A DNA stretch of 5,423 bases from Christensenella sp. UBA7584. GTDB lineage: Bacteria > Bacillota > Clostridia > Christensenellales > UBA1242. The notes under the pieces were generated by a model, which saw nothing but the letters and a program-made list of their open reading frames with translations, was not told where the DNA came from and made no database searches. The stretch is from contig DLKQ01000029.1 of NCBI GenBank assembly GCA_002477805.1, positions 1 to 5,423 on the forward strand. The letters run 5' to 3'. Shown here piece by piece: positions 1-4,253 of the stretch (position 1 is its first letter; each line of letters starts with the position of its first letter). The position numbers were made by a program, and so were the translations under genes.

Positions 1-24
1 GCCTTACCGCTTGGCGATACCCCT
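1..24 (-). tRNA. tRNA-Gln, 5' part only (cut by window edge)
   Basis: Read on the minus strand, this begins AGGGGTATCGCCAAGCGGTA and continues to AGGC: a 7-nt acceptor strand, the TC linker, then a D-arm with GCC and AAGCGGTAAGGC. This matches the 5' third of bacterial tRNA-Gln. The anticodon lies outside the window, so the identity rests on the D-arm and acceptor pattern. Its 5' end is only 2 nt from the CCA of the tRNA-Asn fragment, which is typical spacing for a tandem tRNA array. The first base is A where many tRNA-Gln genes have T. Confidence 0.7.
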
Positions 25-26
25 AT

Positions 27-75
27 TGGCTCCTGAAGTAGGGTTCGAACCTACGACATCGTGATTAACAGTCAC
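27..75 (-). pseudogene. tRNA-Asn(GTT) 3' half, 5' half missing
   Basis: Read on the minus strand, this holds the anticodon loop CTGTTAA (anticodon GTT), a variable region, a complete T-arm around GGTTCGAACCC, the 3' acceptor strand TTCAGGA, discriminator G and an encoded CCA. The whole 5' acceptor strand and D-arm are absent. Identity stops at the first bases of the anticodon stem (GTGA), and an intrinsic terminator begins immediately beyond. It cannot make a functional tRNA. The fragment starts at the anticodon stem and ends at CCA, which is the part of a tRNA duplicated when a tyrosine-recombinase element integrates into a tRNA gene. A deletion, rearrangement or assembly chimera could look the same. 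Confidence 0.85.
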
Positions 76-105
76 AAAAAAGACCGCTTTGCGCGGTCTC
101 TTTTT
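76..105 (-). terminator. Intrinsic terminator after tRNA-Gly
   Basis: An inverted repeat of 7 bp (81-87 AGACCGC pairs with 93-99) flanks a short 88-92 loop. On the minus strand it ends in a run of six T, and a near-complementary A-run sits on the other side. It lies 2 nt after the CCA of tRNA-Gly, so it should end that transcript. A T-run on the plus strand too means it could also work in that direction. It separates the tRNA-Asn fragment from any promoter to its right. Confidence 0.8.
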
Positions 106-106
106 A

Positions 107-180
107 TGGAGCGGGTGAAGGGAATCGAACCCTCGTATTCAGCTTGGGAAGCTGATGTTCTACCATTGAACTACACCTGC
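107..180 (-). tRNA. tRNA-Gly (anticodon CCC)
   Basis: A complete 74-nt cloverleaf including CCA. The D-arm is GTTC/GAAC with AATGGTA in the loop. The anticodon stem TCAGC/GCTGA encloses the loop TTCCCAA, giving anticodon CCC, which reads GGG. The T-arm is GAGGG-TTCGATT-CCCTT, the discriminator is T and CCA is encoded. The acceptor 5' strand GCAGGTG pairs with CACCCGC except for an A3-C70 mismatch, where most glycine tRNAs have G3-C70. tRNA-Gly(CCC) is often dispensable because a UCC isoacceptor can read GGG. It is transcribed divergently from the neighbouring protein gene, from its own promoter. Confidence 0.95.
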
Positions 181-195
181 ATACAATAATATAAT
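166..195 (+). promoter_or_regulatory. Promoter for the 239-976 gene, overlapping the tRNA-Gly promoter
   Basis: TTGAAC (166-171) lies 18 bp before a perfect TATAAT (190-195). The -35 lies inside the 5' end of tRNA-Gly. The -10 overlaps the opposite-strand -10 of the tRNA promoter by five bases. The expected start near 202 gives a leader of roughly 37 nt before the TTG start. Confidence 0.5.
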
Positions 196-219
196 ATCAC
201 ATTTTTCTATTAAAAGCAA
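191..219 (-). promoter_or_regulatory. tRNA-Gly promoter
   Basis: On the minus strand, TTGCTT (214-219) is followed after 17 bp by TATTAT (191-196). The bases TGA sit directly before the -10, which makes it an extended -10. The predicted start at about 184 leaves only a few leader bases before the mature 5' end at 180. Confidence 0.65.
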
Positions 220-238
220 CTTTAAAGGAGTAAAATTT

Positions 239-976
239 TTGGAAATTTTAGAATTACAAAAAACTATTGACAAGTTTTCAGCAGAAAAGGGCTTTATACC
301 ATTTTTTGTCATTTCAGATGTTTCTATCTTAGCTCGAAAGAAATTGAATGAACAGTTAGCTCTTTATTTAAAACCATCAGATGCAACAATATTAACAAGC
401 ATAATAGAAGATTCCGAAACGCCAAGCAAAGGAACGTTGATTTTTTCCGTTTCAGATAGTAGTCTAATGGAAAGAATGATTACTGCGCTTCCAAGTCTTG
501 AAACCAAAACAAGTAATTTTAAATACATAAATAAACTTAGCACTTTTCACTGGATTGATTGCAACAAAAAACTTCACCACATTGGAACCTACCCTATTCT
601 AACAATTAACACAAATGATACCAATGCAAAAGTAATCAGGTCTTCTATCTCAAAAGCTATTTCATCGATAATAGAAACAAGACACCGCGTTAATTTTAAC
701 AATTTTTCAATTGATTTGGAAAAAACAGAAGAAGAAGACGTGTTTAATATTAATTTAACATACAACTTCACCACAAGTTCTACAAATACCACACATAAAT
801 ACAGGCAACAGCTAGTTTCCTTTTACAAAATGGTAAATGAAGTTATCAAAAAAGACGACAACACCACAAAAGCACTCAAAGATTGCAAGAAATTCACACA
901 AAAATCTTGCTATGGAAAAGAGTTAAACGAGAAAAACTATATATCCGAAGTTCAAAAAATCAACACATTTTTATAA
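239..976 (+). CDS. Hypothetical protein, 245 aa, unknown function
   Basis: I do not recognise this protein. The start is TTG at 239, supported by AAAGGAG at 224-230 with an 8-nt spacer. No ATG occurs in frame until residue 76, so the rare start looks real. No signal peptide or membrane segment is visible. The protein is polar and rich in Asn, Thr, Ser and Lys. Residues 1-60 look mixed helical, 65-175 alternate like strands and helices, and the last 50 residues are Lys-rich and probably helical. Two cysteines (residues 217 and 225) lie near the C-terminus, and no metal or nucleotide motif is evident. It has its own promoter and is followed by a terminator, so it is a single-gene unit between tRNA-Gly and the YhhN operon. 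If the tRNA-Asn fragment is an attachment scar, this gene would be next to the junction. Confidence 0.75.
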   Translation: MEILELQKTIDKFSAEKGFIPFFVISDVSILARKKLNEQLALYLKPSDATILTSIIEDSETPSKGTLIFSVSDSSLMERMITALPSLETKTSNFKYINKLSTFHWIDCNKKLHHIGTYPILTINTNDTNAKVIRSSISKAISSIIETRHRVNFNNFSIDLEKTEEEDVFNINLTYNFTTSSTNTTHKYRQQLVSFYKMVNEVIKKDDNTTKALKDCKKFTQKSCYGKELNEKNYISEVQKINTFL

Positions 977-1011
977 AAAGTTGCAAAATTTTGCATCTTT
1001 TTTTCTTTTTT
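976..1011 (+). terminator. Intrinsic terminator after the 245-aa gene
   Basis: AAAAG (976-980) pairs with CTTTT (997-1001). Inside it TGCAA (982-986) pairs with TTGCA (991-995) around the loop AATT, with one T-T mismatch between the two helices. A long T-rich tract follows to 1011. The hairpin begins at the last base of the stop codon. The stem is AT-rich, so termination may be partial. Confidence 0.55.
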
Positions 1012-1023
1012 TGCCAAATTTGT

Positions 1024-1052
1024 TTTACTTTTGTTATAAAAAAAATTATAAT
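1024..1052 (+). promoter_or_regulatory. Promoter of the YhhN-GGCT-phosphodiesterase operon
   Basis: TTTACT (1024-1029), a 17-bp spacer, then a perfect TATAAT (1047-1052). The expected start near 1059 gives a leader of about 20 nt that just includes the ribosome binding site GGAGGG (1068-1073). A perfect 14-bp palindrome overlaps the end of the -10 and the start site. Confidence 0.6.
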
Positions 1053-1064
1053 AGTTATAACTAT
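1051..1064. promoter_or_regulatory. Palindrome at the operon start site, possible operator
   Basis: ATAGTTATAACTAT is a perfect 14-bp palindrome. It overlaps the last two bases of the -10 and covers the predicted start site, a position where a bound repressor would block transcription. AT-rich DNA produces such palindromes by chance, and no regulator gene is nearby, so the role is inferred from position only. Confidence 0.3.
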
Positions 1065-1079
1065 ATTGGAGGGTTTGAA

Positions 1080-1775
1080 ATGGCTGTGTTTTATATTCTT
1101 CTTGCACTAAGCATAACTTTGGCTTGTGTTTTTGTCTTAGTACAAAATCCAAAAATGCCACTACTAAGTTTTTTTCTAAAGGGATTGGCTTCGGTAAGTG
1201 TTGTAATCTTTGCTGTTTATGCTGGTTTTCACTCTATGATGTTAGAAAATGCTGAAGGAATTTTGCTCGTTGCAGGACTTTTACTTTGCACACTTGGAGA
1301 TGTATGTCTTGCACTACTTGAATTTAATATTAAAGATGCAAAATATAAAATAATAAACTCTGGAGAAACATCATTTTTTCTAGCACAAGTTTGCTTTATC
1401 GTGGCACTAAGTTTTTTAATATCAAGCGGGCTTGCAATAGTTATTCCACTTCTAATCGGAATGGTTTGTGTTGCAGTAATTTACTTTATGCAAAAGCCAC
1501 TAAAACTTGACTACAAAACAAGCACGGCCTCAACTCTAATTTATTCATTTGGACTTAGTTCATCACTTGCTCTAAGTGTTAGCAATTTGATTGTAAACGG
1601 TTTTAGCGCAGGTTCATTACTATTGATGATTGGCTTCATCTTCTTTTTTGCAAGTGACCTCATTCTCTCTATGATTTATTTTAAAGAAAAAAGTCCAAGA
1701 TATTTATATTATCCAAATCTTGCAACATACTACATCGCAATTATACTCATTGCATCGTCAATGATTTGCTTTTAA
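1080..1775 (+). CDS. YhhN/TMEM86-family membrane protein, lysoplasmalogenase-like
   Basis: The protein is 231 aa starting at ATG 1080, with GGAGGG at 1068-1073 and a 6-nt spacer. A longer in-frame ORF begins at 981, but its first 33 codons overlap the terminator and promoter and are rejected. There are about eight hydrophobic segments (roughly 2-22, 32-52, 57-80, 97-115, 118-136, 151-172, 177-200 and 212-231). The two signature acidic blocks of the family are visible: LLLCTLGDVCLA with Asp74, and GFIFFFASDLILS with Asp193. The SFFLAQVCF segment (98-106) and the C-terminal YYIAIIL segment also fit. Characterised members of the family cleave the vinyl-ether bond of lysoplasmalogens, giving a fatty aldehyde and a glycerophospho-headgroup; many bacterial members are untested. 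The protein would sit in the cytoplasmic membrane. It is the first gene of a three-gene operon. Confidence 0.8.
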   Translation: MAVFYILLALSITLACVFVLVQNPKMPLLSFFLKGLASVSVVIFAVYAGFHSMMLENAEGILLVAGLLLCTLGDVCLALLEFNIKDAKYKIINSGETSFFLAQVCFIVALSFLISSGLAIVIPLLIGMVCVAVIYFMQKPLKLDYKTSTASTLIYSFGLSSSLALSVSNLIVNGFSAGSLLLMIGFIFFFASDLILSMIYFKEKSPRYLYYPNLATYYIAIILIASSMICF

Positions 1776-1786
1776 AGGAGGAAAAA

Positions 1787-2251
1787 ATGGCAGAAAAAAA
1801 TATAACATTATTTGCCTATGGAACAAATATATCTAAATCGGAAATGGCTAGCCATTCCGAAAACGCAATGTTTATTGGTTATGGAGAACTACTAAATTTT
1901 GAGCTCAAATTTAGAGGATTTCAAGACCACGCAATAGCAACTTTAGAAAAAAAGCGAGGTGCTGTTTTACCTGTTGCTATTTATGACATTACACCAACAG
2001 ACCGCTTCACAATGGACAACTTCGAAAAATTCCCGTATGCTTACCAACGAATAAAAGCAAAAGCGCGTTTAAACGGTAAAATTATAAAAGGTCAAGTTTA
2101 TGTGCTTAAAATAAAGCTTCAAAAAGAAATCCCAAATTCAGAATACCTAAAAGCACTTAGAATGGCATATCTTGAAGCAGATTTTGATGACATTTATATT
2201 GATGAAGCTATCAAAGAAGCTGGAGGAGTTGTGTCGGAGGATATTGTTTGA
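1787..2251 (+). CDS. Gamma-glutamylcyclotransferase-like (AIG2/GGCT fold) protein
   Basis: The protein is 154 aa from ATG 1787, with AGGAGG at 1776-1781 and a 5-nt spacer. An upstream in-frame ATG at 1766 lies inside the previous gene and would include the ribosome binding site as codons, so it is rejected. The family's substrate-binding loop is visible as FAYGTN (residues 9-14, usually YGSN). It is followed by a G-x-L-x-NFELKFRG block, LPVAIYDI (61-68) and MDNFEKFPYAYQR (76-88). Glu80 sits at the position of the catalytic glutamate. Enzymes with this fold release 5-oxoproline from gamma-glutamyl amino acids, or act on gamma-glutamylamine or glutathione-type substrates. The exact substrate cannot be told here. 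The protein is cytosolic, starts 11 nt after the YhhN gene and overlaps the next gene by 1 nt (TGATG), so translational coupling is likely. Confidence 0.8.
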   Translation: MAEKNITLFAYGTNISKSEMASHSENAMFIGYGELLNFELKFRGFQDHAIATLEKKRGAVLPVAIYDITPTDRFTMDNFEKFPYAYQRIKAKARLNGKIIKGQVYVLKIKLQKEIPNSEYLKALRMAYLEADFDDIYIDEAIKEAGGVVSEDIV

Positions 2252-3405
2252 TGAACAAGTACTTTCTTCCAGATTATCAAAACTGTTCAGTAAATATTTT
2301 ATCTTCGGTTGCCAAAGTTTTTGATATAACAACAGGACATCAAAGTATTCCTTTGTTAGATAAAGTTTTGGAAAACAAGGCAAAAAATATTGTTGTAATT
2401 TTACTGGACGGGTTTGGTGAGGAAATCCTAAACCATAATCTTTCACCAAATAGTTTCCTTTCAAAACACAAAAAAGCAACTATAACATCAGTTTTTCCAA
2501 CCACAACCACAGCAGGTACAATGACTTTTAAAACAGGCCTCACACCTCTTGAGCACGGTTGGATTTCGCAATTTCTATATTTCAAGGAAATCGGAAAGGC
2601 AATAAATCTCTACCTAAATACTGATATGTATTCAAAAAAACCTATTGCAAAACCTCATATTGCAGACAGCGTTTTAGATTTCTTGAACATTTTTGAAAAA
2701 ATAGAAGAAAAAACAAATGGACAAACAAAAGCGTTTGGTGTTAGCATACCAGAAGCAAGAGACTTGTTCGGAAAAATTTCACAACTTTCCTACGATAATT
2801 TTTCTGAAATGTGTGATTTAATAAAAACTCTTTGCTCAACTGAAGACAAAAAGGTAATTTATGCCTACCATAACCACCCTGATGACACTATGCATAAATT
2901 TGGACCATATAGTAGTGAAGCAAAAGATGTGCTTTTAAACATTGATGCCGAACTAGAAAATTTAACCTCAAACTGCCCAGACACGACATTTATAATTTCA
3001 GCAGACCACGGGCAAACATACATAGACAAAGTATATGATATTGCAAATTATCCGGATATAGTTTCCACCCTACTAATGTCCCCAACAGGCGGTTCTAGAG
3101 CATTTAATTTTTTCATAAAAAAAGGAAACGAAAAAAAATTTAAGAGCTTAATAAAAAAATATTTTAAAGATGAGTTTGTTCTTTTTTCAAAAAAAGAAGT
3201 GTTATCTTTAAATTTATTTGGACAGGGTGCACCTCACCCAAAAATTGATGACTTTTTAGGTGATTTTTGGTTAATAAGTGTAGGTCACTCAAACCTTGCA
3301 TATACAACACTATACAATCTGCCAATAAAAGAACCTGTTGGTAGCCACGGTGGGCTTACGAAAGAAGAAATATTTTTGCCACTTATTGTATTTCAAACCA
3401 AATAG
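2251..3405 (+). CDS. Alkaline-phosphatase-superfamily phosphodiesterase (NPP type)
   Basis: The protein is 384 aa from ATG 2251, one base into the previous stop codon. CGGAGG at 2235-2240 is 10 nt upstream. A TTG at 2248 would add one residue and cannot be excluded. There is no signal peptide or membrane segment, so it is probably cytosolic. The two-metal site of type I phosphodiesterase/nucleotide pyrophosphatases can be followed: ILLDGFG (Asp53), FPTTTTAG (nucleophile probably Thr86), TGLTPLEHG, YHNHPDDTMHKFGP (Asp211 and His215), SADHG (Asp252 and His253) and GSHGGLTKEE (His366). All ligands are present, so it should be active. Family members hydrolyse phosphodiester or pyrophosphate bonds in nucleotides, lipid headgroups or phosphonates, and the substrate here is unknown. 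It is the last gene of the operon with the YhhN-like and GGCT-like genes. Confidence 0.88.
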   Translation: MNKYFLPDYQNCSVNILSSVAKVFDITTGHQSIPLLDKVLENKAKNIVVILLDGFGEEILNHNLSPNSFLSKHKKATITSVFPTTTTAGTMTFKTGLTPLEHGWISQFLYFKEIGKAINLYLNTDMYSKKPIAKPHIADSVLDFLNIFEKIEEKTNGQTKAFGVSIPEARDLFGKISQLSYDNFSEMCDLIKTLCSTEDKKVIYAYHNHPDDTMHKFGPYSSEAKDVLLNIDAELENLTSNCPDTTFIISADHGQTYIDKVYDIANYPDIVSTLLMSPTGGSRAFNFFIKKGNEKKFKSLIKKYFKDEFVLFSKKEVLSLNLFGQGAPHPKIDDFLGDFWLISVGHSNLAYTTLYNLPIKEPVGSHGGLTKEEIFLPLIVFQTK

Positions 3406-3439
3406 TATTAAAAATACCTTTCTATCATTTGAAAATTTA

Positions 3440-3668
3440 TCCTTTTGAAAAAAAATTTCTAGGTCTACATCTATTCAAACCATAAAGCAAAAAGGTATTG
3501 TTAGCATAAGTCTTAATCAAGCTTCTGCCAACTATTTCAACTTCTTTCCATTCGCACAAACTCCTTAGAATCGTTCCAATTTTCTTTTTTTACTGCAAAA
3601 ACTATATGGTACTTATAGTTTTAAGTAGTATGTGCTAAACTAAAATTGTTTTCCGATTTATATTTCAT
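3440..3668 (-). pseudogene. tnpA: Decayed IS200/IS605-type TnpA (Y1 transposase) fragment
   Basis: Read on the minus strand, an ATG at 3668-3666 follows AAAGGAG (3683-3677, 8-nt spacer). It opens a peptide MKYKSENNFSLAHTT, then a TAA where the family usually has Trp, then NYKYHIVFAVKK. After a frame change come KIGTILRSLCEWKEVEIV, then another frame with AEA, a stop, and LRLMLTIP. A further frame near 3460-3440 gives RNFFSKG. These blocks follow the order of IS200-type transposases (HTTW.YKYHIVF, IG.ILR.LC..K.VEI, AE.C.DH.HMLV.IP, RNFW.KGYY). The metal-binding His-x-His has become Leu-Arg-Leu. About half the usual 130-150 codons remain, with stops, at least two frame changes and internal deletions, so it is dead. 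No tnpB is visible. Confidence 0.75.
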
Positions 3669-3732
3669 TTAATTTTCTCCTTTTATGTTTGTTAGACTCA
3701 AAACAAATATATCATAAAAGAGAAAATTAAAT
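3667..3732 (-). promoter_or_regulatory. Hairpin that hides the tnpA ribosome binding site
   Basis: The arms 3667-3687 and 3713-3732 are complementary over 20 bp with one bulged base. A second 6-bp helix, TTTGTT (3688-3693) with AACAAA (3702-3707), closes an 8-nt loop. In the minus-strand RNA, one arm contains the AAAGGAG and the first two bases of the tnpA start codon, so folding would block translation. IS200 is known to repress its transposase this way. The pairing is seen in the sequence, and the function is inferred from that family. Confidence 0.7.
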
Positions 3733-3754
3733 CTACTCATCGGTAAAGCTAAAC

Positions 3755-3781
3755 AAAGCCACCAGATAGTCTGGTGGCTTT
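3755..3781. terminator. Perfect 12-bp hairpin, terminator-like
   Basis: AAAGCCACCAGA (3755-3766) and its exact complement (3770-3781) enclose the loop TAG. A short A-run on one side and T-run on the other allow termination in either direction, though neither T-run is long. On the minus strand it lies in the leader of the transposase fossil. IS200-type elements there carry a terminator that stops outside transcription. On the plus strand it is the first strong hairpin after the phosphodiesterase operon and may end it. Confidence 0.6.
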
Positions 3782-3792
3782 ATTACAACAAA

Positions 3793-3814
3793 AAACACTT
3801 CGTATGAAGTGTTT
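3793..3814. repeat. Perfect 9-bp hairpin with GTAT loop
   Basis: AAACACTTC (3793-3801) and GAAGTGTTT (3806-3814) pair perfectly around GTAT. An A-run of five precedes it on the plus strand, which reads as a T-run after the hairpin on the minus strand. It could be a second terminator in the leader of the IS remnant or one of the element's own structures. Confidence 0.5.
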
Positions 3815-3835
3815 AAAACAAAAATTTGTGGGTAA

Positions 3836-3874
3836 GTCACAAAAATTGGTAGCTATACCCCTATTTTTGTGCAC
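3836..3874. repeat. Long imperfect hairpin, possible IS subterminal structure
   Basis: CACAAAAAT (3838-3846) pairs with ATTTTTGTG (3863-3871). Inside it GGTA (3848-3851) pairs with TACC (3856-3859) around GCTA. Outside it GT (3836-3837) can pair with AC (3873-3874). It lies upstream of the transposase fossil, where an IS200-type left-end hairpin would be expected. A competing fold exists with the copy ACAAAAAT...GGGTA at 3818-3834. Confidence 0.45.
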
Positions 3875-4253
3875 TATACTATATAAACCCGTTTTTATTT
3901 CTTTTCATTAATTCGTTTCACACATTTACAGAAAAGTTGTTAATTTCATATTTTCAGTTTTTAAATAGTGAAAGCCCATTAAGACATAAATACACAGACA
4001 GATAGTTAGAGATAATTAGTTAGTTGGTGTTAGATAGATAAATAAATATGTAGTTAGATAGACAGATAGTAAGTTGTATAGATAGATAGATAAATAGAAA
4101 TTTAGTTATTAAATTAGCTAGTTCAACTAATAAGTATGCCAATCTGCGATTGCTATGCTTATATTAAAAAGCTTTTAATGTGTTTTTAGATTAAGCAAAA
4201 ACTATTAAATAAGTCTAGAAATTTTTAATTAGTATTCTATAGTACAACTTTAA
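3875..4253. other. Non-coding AT-rich spacer
   Basis: I see no gene here on either strand. It holds the tetranucleotide repeat tract described separately, a short hairpin CAATC/GATTG (4140-4152) and an AT-only palindrome (4163-4179). It separates the IS remnant from the 3' end of the minus-strand glycosyltransferase gene. No clear terminator for that gene was found. Confidence 0.6.
3996..4106. repeat. Degenerate GATA/TAGA tetranucleotide repeat tract
   Basis: About 110 bp are built from interrupted 4-nt units (GATA, GACA, TAAA and TAGT variants). The longest clean run is three and a half TAGA units at 4079-4092. Another lies at 4031-4040. Related longer blocks, CAGATAGT and TAGTTAGATAGA-like, recur near 3999, 4051 and 4064. 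The tract is outside any gene and most units are imperfect, as in an old, decaying slippage repeat. Confidence 0.65.

Larger units (their letters stand above)
3440..3874 (-). mobile_element. IS200-like insertion sequence remnant
   Basis: The stretch joins the transposase fossil to its structured upstream region (3667-3874). Elements of this family have no terminal inverted repeats. Instead they carry subterminal hairpins, a terminator-like hairpin in the leader, and a hairpin over the tnpA ribosome binding site. All three kinds can be matched here, better preserved than the coding part. The outer limits are estimates: the left end is placed at the 3836-3874 hairpin, and the right end is uncertain and could lie anywhere down to about 3406. 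Confidence 0.55.

Noticed and set aside
589..792. Minus-strand open frame of 67 codons
   Set aside because: It is antisense to the 245-aa gene and has no ribosome binding site or recognisable protein. It is a shadow frame.
981..1079. N-terminal extension of the YhhN gene by 33 codons from ATG 981
   Set aside because: It would begin inside the terminator hairpin and run through the promoter and RBS. ATG 1080 has GGAGGG at ideal spacing and starts directly at the first membrane segment.
1766..1786. Earlier start at 1766 for the GGCT-like gene
   Set aside because: It lies within the end of the YhhN gene and would translate the AGGAGG as codons. ATG 1787 has that AGGAGG 5 nt upstream, and the family motif begins a few residues later.
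2147..2585. Minus-strand open frames of 110 and 81 codons
   Set aside because: They are antisense to the GGCT-like and phosphodiesterase genes, whose motifs are clear on the plus strand. They overlap each other and resemble no protein.
3405..3417. Small hairpin GTATT/AATAC right after the phosphodiesterase stop
   Set aside because: It has only five AT-rich pairs and no real T-run, so it is too weak to call a terminator.
3793..3874. CRISPR-like or tandem repeat array suggested by several hairpins in a row
   Set aside because: The three hairpins (at 3755, 3793 and 3836) have unrelated sequences, with no constant repeat and no regular spacer.
4163..4179. ATTAAAA/TTTTAAT palindrome as terminator of the GT2 gene
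   Set aside because: It contains only A-T pairs and lacks a T-run on the minus strand. It is expected by chance in such AT-rich DNA.
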